The position numbers were made by a program, and so were the translations under genes. The notes beneath the pieces are model-generated. The model was not told the origin of the DNA. It saw nothing but the letters and a program-made list of their open reading frames with translations, and searched no databases. Of a DNA stretch of 64,000 nt, positions 16,978 through 25,478 are shown in pieces; positions within the stretch are counted from its first letter, which is position 1; each line of letters opens with the position of its first letter. This DNA comes from Cytophagaceae bacterium. GTDB lineage: Bacteria > Bacteroidota > Bacteroidia > Cytophagales > Flexibacteraceae. The stretch spans positions 310,001 through 374,000 of the forward strand of contig CANGYH010000001.1 of NCBI GenBank assembly GCA_947458545.1, in the 5' to 3' direction.

Positions 16978-17422
16978 CGTCAAAAGTGCTGGGGGCTAGA
17001 TGCTCAGTAGATTGGGTATCTGATTCTTCTAATAGATGATCCAGGTCTGCCGGCGAGTTGGGCAGTACCCACTCGGCCAAAGCGTCTGGGTGGGCATTAC
17101 CCGAAAAATCCGAGGTGTTGGGCTGCAAGCCTATCAGCAGGCAAATGCATGCCACCGCTATGGCGGCCATTGCCGGGCGCAACGCCCAGCTTGTTGCCAA
17201 TCGCCTAACGGGCTTAGATCCTTTTTTGGCCAGAATCTGCGCGTATTGATCTTCAAAGAAGCCCTCTGGTACTGCGAAGGGTACACGGGCTTTGGTCGCA
17301 GCACCAAACAACCCATGCCCGCTGGTCTTTGCAAGCACCGCCTCTACAGCCTTTGCCTCGGCATCGGCCGGAAAGATGAATGGAGTCTTGTTAATCATAG
17401 CTGTGATTCGATTACGCATCAT
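16961..17422 (-). CDS. Single-pass membrane protein, probable anti-sigma partner
   Basis: 153 residues with one membrane helix at about 81-99 (PAMAAIAVACICLLIGL). The cytoplasmic part contains FAVPEGFFEDQYAQIL, a motif common in proteins encoded between an ECF sigma gene and an FWPVYNE-type gene in Bacteroidota. The periplasmic tail is acidic. It overlaps the sigma gene by 11 bases and the downstream gene by 17. There is no zinc-binding anti-sigma motif (HxxxCxxC), so the anti-sigma role rests on position and topology only. Confidence 0.7.
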   Translation of the reverse strand: MMRNRITAMINKTPFIFPADAEAKAVEAVLAKTSGHGLFGAATKARVPFAVPEGFFEDQYAQILAKKGSKPVRRLATSWALRPAMAAIAVACICLLIGLQPNTSDFSGNAHPDALAEWVLPNSPADLDHLLEESDTQSTEHLAPSTFDDETIF

Positions 17423-17957
17423 GGCCGAGTTGCGCCTGTACCTTTTTGACGGCCAAGTGGTAGCTTGCCTTTAGGGCACCCACGCTAGTCCCAGTTATCT
17501 CTTGGATTTGCTCGTAAGTCAGGTCTTCAAAGTATTTGAGGTTAAAGACAAGGCGCTGCTTCTCTGGCAGATGCAGCAGTGCCTTTTGGAGTTTAAGGGC
17601 AGCCTCGTCTCCGTCTAAATAGGCCGATGGAGACTGAAGATGCTTTAACAGGTCACCTTCCACATCGTGGATTGGTATGAAAAAACGCAGCCGCTTACGC
17701 CTCAGGTGGGCCAGCGCCTCGTTGGTAGCAATGCGGTAGAGCCAGGTAAAGAGCGAGCTCATACGCTCAAACTCGTCGAGCTTGGTCCAGACCCGCAAGA
17801 AAACTTCTTGCGTCAAGTCGTCAGCATCCTCGTGGACGATGACCAACTTACGTATTACCATATAGACCCGCCGGTGGTACTGCTTCACAAGCAGATTGAA
17901 AGCAAAATGCTTGCTTTCTTCCTGGGCAAACAGGCGCAGTAGTTCAGCGTCGTCCAA
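17412..17957 (-). CDS. ECF-family RNA polymerase sigma factor
   Basis: 181 residues. Region 2 is seen at about 25-95 (DADDLTQEVFLRVW and FTWLYRIATNEALAHLRRKR), and region 4 at about 125-178 (LPEKQRLVFNLKYFEDLTYE and a helix-turn-helix). It directs RNA polymerase to a small stress regulon, probably including its own operon. The start must be the TTG at 17957, since an in-frame stop lies two codons upstream and no ATG precedes region 2. It is first in a three-gene operon with overlapping frames, followed by the membrane partner and the periplasmic protein. Confidence 0.92.
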   Translation of the reverse strand: MDDAELLRLFAQEESKHFAFNLLVKQYHRRVYMVIRKLVIVHEDADDLTQEVFLRVWTKLDEFERMSSLFTWLYRIATNEALAHLRRKRLRFFIPIHDVEGDLLKHLQSPSAYLDGDEAALKLQKALLHLPEKQRLVFNLKYFEDLTYEQIQEITGTSVGALKASYHLAVKKVQAQLGHDA

Positions 17958-18014
17958 CGGTCAGGTTACTTGAAGTGTTGGATGCTTTTGCCCGATGCAT
18001 GGTTTAACCCCACG

Positions 18015-19304
18015 CTAACTTATTTCTGCCAGGTCTGCTACCAAAAAGGTGCTGCCCGTTATCAGTACCACATCCTCTGGTCGGGCGCATGCCAGGGCTT
18101 GTGCCAAGGCCTGATTAACGTCAGGTACCACTTCACCAAGAATATCTGCCGAAGCCAGGCGCTTTGCCAAGTCTTCTGCTGGCAGTTTTCTAAAGACGCT
18201 CGGCTCGGCAAAGGTATAGCGCGCCTTTTTCGGCAAAAGGGGCGTTAGCAGGTCCAGGTCTTTGTCGCCCACTACACCTAAGATGATATGAAGCTGTCCG
18301 CCCTGCGCTGCTTCTTCGGCCTGCTTTAGCACTAGGGCCAGACCGTTGCTGTTGTGGGCTGTATCGGCTACCACAAGAGGCCTTTGCCGCAGCACCTGCC
18401 AGCGGCCCGCTAGGCCGGTTTGGGTCGTAACATGGCTCAGGCCATGCTCGATATGGCTCGGCGAGATTTTATACCCCAAAGCCCGTAACTGATCTACCAT
18501 AGCCAACACACCAAGGGTGTTGTAGATCTGGTACTGCCCCGGCAGGTCTGGCACAAAGGAAACTTGCTCACCGCTTTGCAACGAGGTGAAGACGGCCTTA
18601 TCTGTGCTCCAGGTTTGGCAAGCCCACCTTTGGTCAGCAAAGGTGAGCGGGCTGCCGCAGGCCTGGGCCTTCTGCTCAAAAACGGAGGTTGTTTCTGCCT
18701 GCCGCTGGCTTATCACCACCGGCCGCCCGGGCTTTATGATGCCTGCCTTTTCGCTGGCAATCTGGGGCAGCGAATTGCCCAGCAGATCCATATGATCCCA
18801 CCCGATGTTGGTTATCAGGCTAGCCAGTGGAGTAATCACGTTTGTACTGTCTAGCCTCCCTCCGAGGCCGGTTTCTATAACAGCAATATCTGGCTGCTCC
18901 TCTGCAAACCAGGCAAAGCAGAGCGCTACGGTGGCCTCAAAAAATGAGGGCTCTACGCTCAAGGTCAGCCGGGGTAGTTCTTGCTTTACAAAACTTATGA
19001 CACGCTCCTCGGGAATCATCTGCCCGTTAATCCGGATGCGCTCTCTATAGTCTTTCAGGTGGGGGCTGGTGTATAACCCCGTCTTAAGCCCTGCTGACTG
19101 CAGGATGCTGGCCAACATATGGCTGGAGCTTCCCTTGCCGTTGGTGCCCGCAATGTGGATACTGGCAAACTTGTGGTGCGGGTTTGCCAAACCTGCCATT
19201 AGGGCTATCGTGTTTTCAAGGCCTGGCTTCAGGGCTGCTTTCCCGATTCTGTGGAATGCAGGCAGCTTGGCGTACAGCTGCTCCAGCGCTTCGCCGTAAG
19301 TCAT
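18015..19304 (-). CDS. folC: Folylpolyglutamate synthase / dihydrofolate synthase
   Basis: 429 residues, the usual FolC length. A Mur-ligase-like P-loop GTNGKGS is at 53-59, followed by TGLYTSPHL and YRERIRING, which bind the pterin substrate. Then come VIETGLGGRLDSTN, and in the C-terminal domain GRWQVL and DTAHNSNG. The enzyme adds glutamate to dihydropteroate or folate in the cytoplasm. It follows the TonB-like gene by 15 bases in the same direction, a gene order often seen in Bacteroidota, where exbB and exbD usually precede; here they are missing. Confidence 0.95.
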   Translation of the reverse strand: MTYGEALEQLYAKLPAFHRIGKAALKPGLENTIALMAGLANPHHKFASIHIAGTNGKGSSSHMLASILQSAGLKTGLYTSPHLKDYRERIRINGQMIPEERVISFVKQELPRLTLSVEPSFFEATVALCFAWFAEEQPDIAVIETGLGGRLDSTNVITPLASLITNIGWDHMDLLGNSLPQIASEKAGIIKPGRPVVISQRQAETTSVFEQKAQACGSPLTFADQRWACQTWSTDKAVFTSLQSGEQVSFVPDLPGQYQIYNTLGVLAMVDQLRALGYKISPSHIEHGLSHVTTQTGLAGRWQVLRQRPLVVADTAHNSNGLALVLKQAEEAAQGGQLHIILGVVGDKDLDLLTPLLPKKARYTFAEPSVFRKLPAEDLAKRLASADILGEVVPDVNQALAQALACARPEDVVLITGSTFLVADLAEIS

Positions 19305-19319
19305 CAGGATGTTGTAGGG

Positions 19320-20213
19320 TTATCGGCTCCGTATGATGATGGTGATGCGGCCCGAAGATATAGGCGCAGGGCTGGCATTGTCCCGCGTTTTCGAGAAGGT
19401 TAGCTCCTCTACCTGTTTCTGATAAAACTGCACCACTTTAGGCGACACCGTCTTTTCGACAGGGCGCACGTTAACCAGGTTGCCTTCGTCGTCGACTTTG
19501 ATTTCGAAGACAATCTTGCCCTCCTCGTCAAACGGATCCACTTTGTCTGGACGGCTGTCCCAGTTCCAACCGGCCAGGTCCAGGTTGGCGCCTGTCCCAT
19601 TACCAGGATTACCGTACAGCGCCTTACCCTCCAGCGTACCCCGTCGGTCGCCCTGATCGCCGACCTTGCCGGGTCTGTCTCCGTTGTTGTTGCCTGCCGT
19701 GCCGCTGCCTGTTCCGGTTCCGCCGCCGCCGGGCTTGGTGTTGGGCGTGTAGCTAGGTGGCGGCGGTATGTCTCGCTTGGGCTCTGATGGGGCAGGCTTT
19801 ACCTCCTTAACAGGTGATTTGGGTTCTACCGGTGCAGGAGCTTGCTTCTTGGGGACTTCAACCGGGCTTTCTGTCTCTTGCACATTTTCAGAAGCTACCT
19901 CCTCTGGATCAGCTTCGGTACTTGCCGGTGTAGAGGGCTGTTGATCAGGCTGTGGTGGCGTAGGCTCAGGTGGCCCGGGCGAGGCATTCGTCTCTGTGCT
20001 CTCGTTGGCAGGTGCCAGGCTTTGAAGATTTCCAAATCCCTCGGCATCAATGCCGAAATTTAGCTCTACCCCATAGTCGGGAAGAGGTGGGTCTGGGGGT
20101 GTCCAACGGACAAAAAAGTAGCAAAAGGCCAGCACCACGGCGTGAACCACGGCCGAGATGATCAAGCCGTTGCGCTTCCGGGCCGGAGCCTGAGCGTCTT
20201 CTAAAAGCTGCAT
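19320..20213 (-). CDS. TonB-like energy transducer
   Basis: 297 residues from the ATG at 20213; the longer frame to 20297 would run back through the upstream terminator region. The layout is a short basic cytoplasmic start (ARKRNG), one membrane helix at about 17-36 containing a histidine (SAVVHAVVLAFCYFF), a long Pro/Glu/Lys-rich periplasmic spacer, a Gly-rich linker (GGGGTGTGSGTAG) and a C-terminal domain of about 70 residues. This is the TonB/TolA plan. The C-terminal domain is only loosely TonB-like, so specificity is unknown. ExbB/ExbD genes, usual neighbours, are absent. Confidence 0.75.
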   Translation of the reverse strand: MQLLEDAQAPARKRNGLIISAVVHAVVLAFCYFFVRWTPPDPPLPDYGVELNFGIDAEGFGNLQSLAPANESTETNASPGPPEPTPPQPDQQPSTPASTEADPEEVASENVQETESPVEVPKKQAPAPVEPKSPVKEVKPAPSEPKRDIPPPPSYTPNTKPGGGGTGTGSGTAGNNNGDRPGKVGDQGDRRGTLEGKALYGNPGNGTGANLDLAGWNWDSRPDKVDPFDEEGKIVFEIKVDDEGNLVNVRPVEKTVSPKVVQFYQKQVEELTFSKTRDNASPAPISSGRITIIIRSR

Positions 20214-20280
20214 TGCCACTTTTGTGCTTCTGTTAAGGTTTGACTTTGCGAAATAACGCACAACCGCCCCAAAAATGACA

Positions 20281-20310
20281 GTGGCAGGCCTGCGCACGCA
20301 GACCTGCCAC
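20281..20310 (-). terminator. Terminator of the OmpA-family lipoprotein gene
   Basis: An inverted repeat GTGGCAGG...CCTGCCAC with an inner CTGCG/CGCAG stem and one mismatch. Read on the minus strand it is followed after four bases by a run of five T. It lies 24 bases after the stop of the gene at 20334-22280. Confidence 0.65.
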
Positions 20311-20333
20311 CGGATATTCTTGAGTAAAGCAAC

Positions 20334-22280
20334 CTAGTCTTCAAGTATCTCGATCTCTACCCGCTTGTTTTTGTGGGCCAGAGAGGCATCGCGCTCATAA
20401 ATCATCTTGCGCCCGCCCCAGCCCTTTATCTCAAGCCGGTTGCCTTTTACGCCATGATATTCAAGATAGTACTTGATACTCTCTGCCCGGCGCTTAGAGA
20501 GCATAACAGCAGTGCCGAAGCTCTCTTTGTTTTTTGCAGTCAGGCGGAAAAAGTCATGGTCACCTGGCTCGAGGCTGATGATTTTACCCATCGAGCTAGA
20601 GTTGGTGTGTCCGTGAATGCGAATCTGCGTGCGAGGGTTCTCTTTGAGCATCTCTAGCAGGCTCTCAAGCTCGTACTTAGACTTGGGCAGCATCACAGAG
20701 GCATCGTCGTAGAAGAAGATGTTGTATGCCGCAAAAATGTCCTTCTTCTTATAGCGCTCAAGCTCAAAGTTTAGCACGATGGTATCGTTAACCAGCGCCA
20801 ACTGGTTGGCCGACGAGTCGTTGCGCAGGTTGTCCATGTCTAGCTCGAAGCTCTCTTTGCGGAAAGAGAACGCGTCTATGACGAAGATTTTTTTGCGATT
20901 GGCATCTGCGTAGATGGGCACGTAGGCCAGTTGATTGCTGGCCACTTTATCTACACGCTTGGTGTTTTTGCCATCTACAACCTGCACAATGGTATTGATA
21001 GGGTTGTTGTTCTTGGCATTGACGACGTTCACGTACACCCAAAGCTTTTTCAATGCTTCGGGGACGGCATTGGTACCCTCTAGGCTGTTGGGCGCCGCTG
21101 GTGTGCCGCTGGCCACAGGCTTGGGCGAGGCACGTACGCCTGTCGTGGTGGGTACAATCTCTTCAGGCTCTGTGGGCTTGGGTTGTGCGGGCTGGGCTTG
21201 CGCCTCTTGCACCACATTGTTGGCCTCTTTAGGCGCAGGAGCAGGTGCCGGGGCGGCAGGTTGTGCGGGTGCAGGCTTAGGGGCTGCCGCCGTGGGGGCT
21301 TTAGGCGCAGGAGTAGCGGTAGCCACATTATCCTGGGGTTCGTCGTTCCTGTAGGCGCCAAGTTTCTTTACAATCAGGCGTTGGCCCAGAAAGATGTTGT
21401 TGTTAGTGAGCCTGTTGCGGCTCAGTAGCTCCATTACCTTCATCCCACGGCCGGTAGAGATTGAATAAACCGTATTACCCGGTTTAACGAAGTAATACTC
21501 CTCATCTGGGCCCAACGGCCCAAGGTTGGCATGTGCACGTGCCTTAGGCCTGGCCTTAGCCGTGGGGGCAGGCTTGCTGGGCAACGTCTCTGGCTGTGGG
21601 AGAGTTTCAGGCGCTGGGGCAATGGCCGCTGCGGTGTCGACAGTTGCTGTATCTGCTGTGGCTGCACCTTCGTTCATGCCTGCTCCACAGTAGAAAAGGC
21701 GGATATTGTAGCCAGTACCACCAGCATGCGTGTGGTTAACGCATAAGTAATACACACTATCCTTCTCCACGTCGAGCGGCTTGGAGTAGGGCGTAGTGCC
21801 TTCAGAACCTTCAAATTCTGATTCTGCCGTGCAACCCAGGCCGGTGCTGTCAAATGCACCTTCGGCCGCTTTGCTTAGGTTGCTGCGCAGAGGCATAATC
21901 TTCCTTTCTACAACCTCTTTGGCAAAGTCACTACCAGTCTTTTTAAAGATGACCCAGTTGTAGTCTTTGCCGCCCTCTTCGGGTTTGATTACCATTCCTA
22001 GGCTACCAGATTCGGTAGCTTTGAAATAGTACCACTCACTGTTCTCCTCTTTAGAGAAGTACATGTGGTCTGCCGGGTTGTCGGAGCTGATCTCTAAAAC
22101 GTTGCCATAGCCTGTGTTAGCTTGGGCAACGCGGGTTTCAGGAAAGGTGAGCTCTACGGCATTGCCAATATCTTGGTTTGCAACCTCGCCTTCTTGAGCT
22201 TTTTTGTCGGACGAGCAGGCTGTTGCCAGTGCAACGGCCAGCACTACGCCTAAAAAAGCACTAAGCTTTGTCTTCTTCAT
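20334..22280 (-). CDS. LysM and OmpA domain lipoprotein
   Basis: 648 residues with a lipoprotein signal (LATAC, Cys22). Domains in order: a beta-rich N-terminal domain of about 180 residues with paired cysteines (lectin- or PPC-like in pattern); a Pro/Ala/Thr-rich linker; a LysM peptidoglycan-binding motif near 262-305 (YYFVKPGNTVYSIS and LGQRLIVKK); a second long linker of Ala-Pro repeats; a beta domain; and a C-terminal OmpA/MotB domain (RIHGHTNSSS, LSKRRAESIKYYLEYHGV, NKRVEIEI). Two separate peptidoglycan-binding modules suggest a firm tether of outer membrane to wall. A promoter could not be fixed in the AT-rich 161-base region upstream, but repeats are present there. Confidence 0.88.
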   Translation of the reverse strand: MKKTKLSAFLGVVLAVALATACSSDKKAQEGEVANQDIGNAVELTFPETRVAQANTGYGNVLEISSDNPADHMYFSKEENSEWYYFKATESGSLGMVIKPEEGGKDYNWVIFKKTGSDFAKEVVERKIMPLRSNLSKAAEGAFDSTGLGCTAESEFEGSEGTTPYSKPLDVEKDSVYYLCVNHTHAGGTGYNIRLFYCGAGMNEGAATADTATVDTAAAIAPAPETLPQPETLPSKPAPTAKARPKARAHANLGPLGPDEEYYFVKPGNTVYSISTGRGMKVMELLSRNRLTNNNIFLGQRLIVKKLGAYRNDEPQDNVATATPAPKAPTAAAPKPAPAQPAAPAPAPAPKEANNVVQEAQAQPAQPKPTEPEEIVPTTTGVRASPKPVASGTPAAPNSLEGTNAVPEALKKLWVYVNVVNAKNNNPINTIVQVVDGKNTKRVDKVASNQLAYVPIYADANRKKIFVIDAFSFRKESFELDMDNLRNDSSANQLALVNDTIVLNFELERYKKKDIFAAYNIFFYDDASVMLPKSKYELESLLEMLKENPRTQIRIHGHTNSSSMGKIISLEPGDHDFFRLTAKNKESFGTAVMLSKRRAESIKYYLEYHGVKGNRLEIKGWGGRKMIYERDASLAHKNKRVEIEILED

Positions 22281-22441
22281 ATCGGAGGGTTATACCGGTT
22301 GCAATAATAACAATGGATTCAGCGGTTTAGAATGCCAGACCTTCAATTATTGCAGAAAGAATGATTTGATTACAAAAGATAGCAGATCAAAAAATGTGTT
22401 GCATGTTACCGGCATGTTATTGAATTAACACCTGGCACACC
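22281..22441. promoter_or_regulatory. AT-rich upstream region with short repeats
   Basis: This is one of the most AT-rich stretches of the window. It holds direct repeats GCATGTTA at 22401-22408 and 22412-22419 (11-base period), an inverted pair TGTTA/TAACA at 22415-22430, and an inverted pair TTTGAT/ATCAAA at 22365-22391. On the minus strand TATCTTTTG resembles the -7 element with one extra base. It precedes the OmpA-family lipoprotein gene and follows recG. A regulatory role is inferred. Confidence 0.4.
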
Positions 22442-24535
22442 CTACCCAACCTTATGGAAAGAGGCATGGTATGGTTGGTGCACCATCAGTGCTTTTGCCC
22501 AATCTAGCTTCAAAAGGTCTCTTGGATAGGGCATCTGCCGCACCATTTGCTCTGCACGCTTATGCGTTTGCTCCACAATTTCCTTGTCTGTGGCAAGATT
22601 GCTCAACTGCAACTGTACTTGACCAGACTGTTGCGTACCGAGCAAATCGCCAGCTCCTCGCAGTTGCAGGTCTAGTTCAGAAAGTACAAAGCCGTCAGAA
22701 TGGGTAACCATAGCCTGTATCCGCTGCCTGCCGTCTTGGGTGAGGCTGTCTTTGGTGAGTAGGACGCAATAGCTTTGATTGCCTCCCCGGCCAACGCGCC
22801 CCCGCAGTTGGTGGAGCTGGCTCAACCCAAACCGCTCGGCATTCTCAATAACCATTATCGTGGCATTGGGCACATTAATCCCAACCTCTATCACGGTGGT
22901 GGCTACCAAAATCTGGGTCTCATTGTTGAGGAATTTAATCATCTCTGGCTCGCGCTCAGCCCACTTCATGCGGCCGTGTACCACGCCGGTCTCAAACTCC
23001 GGCAGCGCCGCCTTCACCATCTCCAGGCCTTCTTCCAAGGCTTTGGCCTCCAGCTTCTCGCTTTCTTCAATCAGCGGGAACACCATGTAGCACTGGCGGC
23101 CCTGGCCAATCTCCTGCCTGATAAAGTCATACAGTTTCTGCCTGTCGCGCTCATACCGATGCACGGTTACAATCTTTTTGCGCCCGGCAGGCAGCTCATC
23201 GATGATAGAAACATCCAGGTCACCATATACCGTCAGCGACAGTGTCCTGGGTATGGGTGTTGCCGTCATAATCAAAACGTGGGGCACATATCCCTCTGGC
23301 CCCTTGGCTCGAAGCCTGGCCCTTTGCGACACGCCAAAGCGATGCTGCTCGTCTATGATGCAAAGCGCCAGGCTCTGAAACCGCACTGGCTCTTCAACCA
23401 GGGCATGGGTGCCCACCAACATATGCACGGTACCGTCTTCCAGGCCTTGGTGCAGTGGTTTCCTCAGTTTTGCAGATACGGATCCGGTTAGTTTTTCAAG
23501 CCTAAGCCCCAGCTTTTGGCCCCAAGGTCTAAGAGAGGCATAGTGCTGCTCAGCCAATATCTCGGTTGGGGCCATCAGGCATGCTTGGTGGCCGCTTTCA
23601 ACAGCCATCAGCATAGCCATAAAGGCTACGGCCGTCTTTCCGCTGCCCACGTCTCCCTGCAACAGCCGGTTCATGTGGTGGCCGTTGTGCATGTCTCCCC
23701 AAATCTCGCGCAGTACGCGGCGCTGGGCTTCTGTCAGGTCAAATGGCAATACCTCTTGCAAGAACTTGGGCACCAAGGCCCCCTTCTTAAGCCGTATGCC
23801 GGGCACCTCCTTATCGTTCTCGGCTTTGTTGATGGCCAATGTGAGCCCCAGCCTTAGAAGCTCTGCAAACTTGAGCCTATACCTAGCAGCCTCTGCTAAT
23901 GGAGCATCAATAGGGTGGTGAATGGCCTGTATGGCCTGCGCTTTGGGCAATAGCCCATCTGCCTTTAGCAGCTCTGCAGGCAAATCTTCTGTTATGTGTG
24001 GAATCGCCAGCGGCACGGCGGCAAGCATGATCTTTTGCAAAGCCTTGCTGTCTAGCTTTCGCTGCTTCATCCGCTCTGTGGTGTGGTAAACCGGATGCAA
24101 GCCCCGTTGCGCCAGCGTCTCTGGGGTATAGGCCTCAATCTCAGGATGCACCAGCGAGAACCGCCCGTTGAAGTGCTGCAGCCTGCCATAGACGATCACT
24201 TGTTTTAGGGCTGAAATCCGAGGCCTGACGTATTTAACTGCCTGGAACCAAACCAGCTCCATCGAGTAAGCCCCTTGCCAAAGCGTTGCTACCAACCGCT
24301 CTTGGCGGCCGCTGCCAACTACCTCGACATCGGTCAGGCTGCCCGTTATTTGCACAGGCTCGCCTTCTTGCTCTAACCTAAGGTCTTCGATGCGCTCTAC
24401 CTTGCTGCGATCTTCGTACCTAAAGGGGTAGTACTCCACCAACTGCCCCAGGGTATGGATGCCTAGCTCGGTCTTGAGCAGGTCTGCCCGGGCGGGCCCG
24501 ATACCTTTGATATACTCTATGGGAGTTTGCAGCAT
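22442..24535 (-). CDS. recG: ATP-dependent DNA helicase RecG
   Basis: 697 residues from the ATG at 24535 (MLQTPIEYIKGIGPARADLL), the standard RecG beginning; the longer frame to 24736 is discarded. An N-terminal wedge/OB region is followed by a superfamily 2 helicase core: motif I GDVGSGKTAVA, motif II DEQHRFG, motif III TATPIPRT, and in the C-terminal lobe GRMKWAEREPEM, ATTVIEVGINVPNA and QLHQLRGRVGRG. It remodels stalled replication forks and Holliday junctions. Its start region overlaps the divergent metal-binding protein gene by 17 bases if that gene begins at 24519. A perfect -7 box lies at 24565-24572. Confidence 0.96.
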   Translation of the reverse strand: MLQTPIEYIKGIGPARADLLKTELGIHTLGQLVEYYPFRYEDRSKVERIEDLRLEQEGEPVQITGSLTDVEVVGSGRQERLVATLWQGAYSMELVWFQAVKYVRPRISALKQVIVYGRLQHFNGRFSLVHPEIEAYTPETLAQRGLHPVYHTTERMKQRKLDSKALQKIMLAAVPLAIPHITEDLPAELLKADGLLPKAQAIQAIHHPIDAPLAEAARYRLKFAELLRLGLTLAINKAENDKEVPGIRLKKGALVPKFLQEVLPFDLTEAQRRVLREIWGDMHNGHHMNRLLQGDVGSGKTAVAFMAMLMAVESGHQACLMAPTEILAEQHYASLRPWGQKLGLRLEKLTGSVSAKLRKPLHQGLEDGTVHMLVGTHALVEEPVRFQSLALCIIDEQHRFGVSQRARLRAKGPEGYVPHVLIMTATPIPRTLSLTVYGDLDVSIIDELPAGRKKIVTVHRYERDRQKLYDFIRQEIGQGRQCYMVFPLIEESEKLEAKALEEGLEMVKAALPEFETGVVHGRMKWAEREPEMIKFLNNETQILVATTVIEVGINVPNATIMVIENAERFGLSQLHQLRGRVGRGGNQSYCVLLTKDSLTQDGRQRIQAMVTHSDGFVLSELDLQLRGAGDLLGTQQSGQVQLQLSNLATDKEIVEQTHKRAEQMVRQMPYPRDLLKLDWAKALMVHQPYHASFHKVG

Positions 24536-25478
24536 ACAGACCTTCGGCCGCGCGCCGGCCTGGCCAAAGATAGTGGCAGCCTTTTGCCTGATGTGGTTAG
24601 GTAGCTGCCAAGGCCGAGACACTGCGAGACGCCCAGGCGCTCCCTTATTGGTGGCTACTACATCATTGGCTGCAGACGCACTTAGGCAGGTAGCCTGGCC
24701 CGGCGCCGAGGTACGTGCCCTGATGGGCCCCGGCACAGACCCTCACCTCTTTAAGCCTAGCCTGGCCGATGTCAGGCTGCTGGCCGAGGCCGACGTGATT
24801 GTGGCAGGCGGTTTGCATCTTGAGGGTAAAATGTCTGAAGTTTTGCACAAGCTTTCGGCACACAAACGGGTACTCTTTCTCTCTGATTCAATAGCCCCGT
24901 CTGCCTTGCGCTATGGCGAGGGTATGGCCTCCGCCCCAGACCCGCACATCTGGTTCGACGTCCGCCTGTGGCGGCAGGGCGTTGTTGGGGTAGGGCATAG
25001 GCTTGCACAGCTTTATCCCAACAAGGCTGGTGTAATTCTGGCACAAACGCAATCTTATGCCGACACTTTAGATGCGCTTCAGGCATGGGTGCAGCATGCC
25101 ACCAGCCGGGTACCTGCACAGCGCCGGATACTGGTTACCAGCCACGATGCCTTTAGCTACTTTGGCCAGGCCTATGGCTACGAGATTAAAACCCTGCAAG
25201 GCATTAGCACGCTATCTGACTTTGGCCTTAAAGATGTTGGCAATCTGGTGGCCTACCTCAAGGCAAGGCAAGTGGCCACCATCTTCCCAGAGACGTCTAT
25301 GCCGCCGCAGACTTTGCTCGCCATACAAGAGGCCTCGGCCCGTGCGGGACATAGCGTAAAGCTTGGCCCAGAACTTTACACAGACGCGCTGGCTAGTCCC
25401 GGTACGGAGGCAGCGACCTACACCGGCATGATTCGCTACAACGTAAACGCCATTACCCATGCCCACACTGCCCGATAA
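24519..25478 (+). CDS. Metal ABC transporter substrate-binding lipoprotein
   Basis: 320 residues would be encoded up to the stop from the ATG at 24519, giving a lipoprotein signal WPKIVAAFCLMWLGSC (Cys30). An in-frame start at 24459 and a GTG at 24573 are alternatives. The family is cluster A-I (TroA/MntC/ZnuA). The metal ligands look like the His in TDPHLFKP, the His in PDPHIWFD, the His in TSHDAF and the acid in FPETSMPP. The His-rich loop of zinc-specific ZnuA is missing, which together with the DtxR-like domain two genes on favours Mn or Fe. It overlaps the ATPase gene by 20 bases. Confidence 0.9.
   Translation: MGVCSIQTFGRAPAWPKIVAAFCLMWLGSCQGRDTARRPGAPLLVATTSLAADALRQVAWPGAEVRALMGPGTDPHLFKPSLADVRLLAEADVIVAGGLHLEGKMSEVLHKLSAHKRVLFLSDSIAPSALRYGEGMASAPDPHIWFDVRLWRQGVVGVGHRLAQLYPNKAGVILAQTQSYADTLDALQAWVQHATSRVPAQRRILVTSHDAFSYFGQAYGYEIKTLQGISTLSDFGLKDVGNLVAYLKARQVATIFPETSMPPQTLLAIQEASARAGHSVKLGPELYTDALASPGTEAATYTGMIRYNVNAITHAHTAR
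24565..24572 (-). promoter_or_regulatory. Candidate -7 box of recG
   Basis: The minus strand reads TATCTTTG, a full match to TAnnTTTG, about 30 bases before the recG start codon. No clear TTG is seen 19 bases upstream. The site lies inside the signal-peptide region of the divergent binding-protein gene. Confidence 0.4.

Noticed and set aside
20935-21428. Gly/Ala-rich frames that look like secreted repeat proteins
   Set aside because: They are mirror readings of the Ala-Pro linker codons of the OmpA lipoprotein.
22775-23491. 238-codon plus-strand frame inside recG
   Set aside because: It is antisense to conserved RecG helicase motifs, with a composition rich in His, Gln and Pro as expected from reversed codons.
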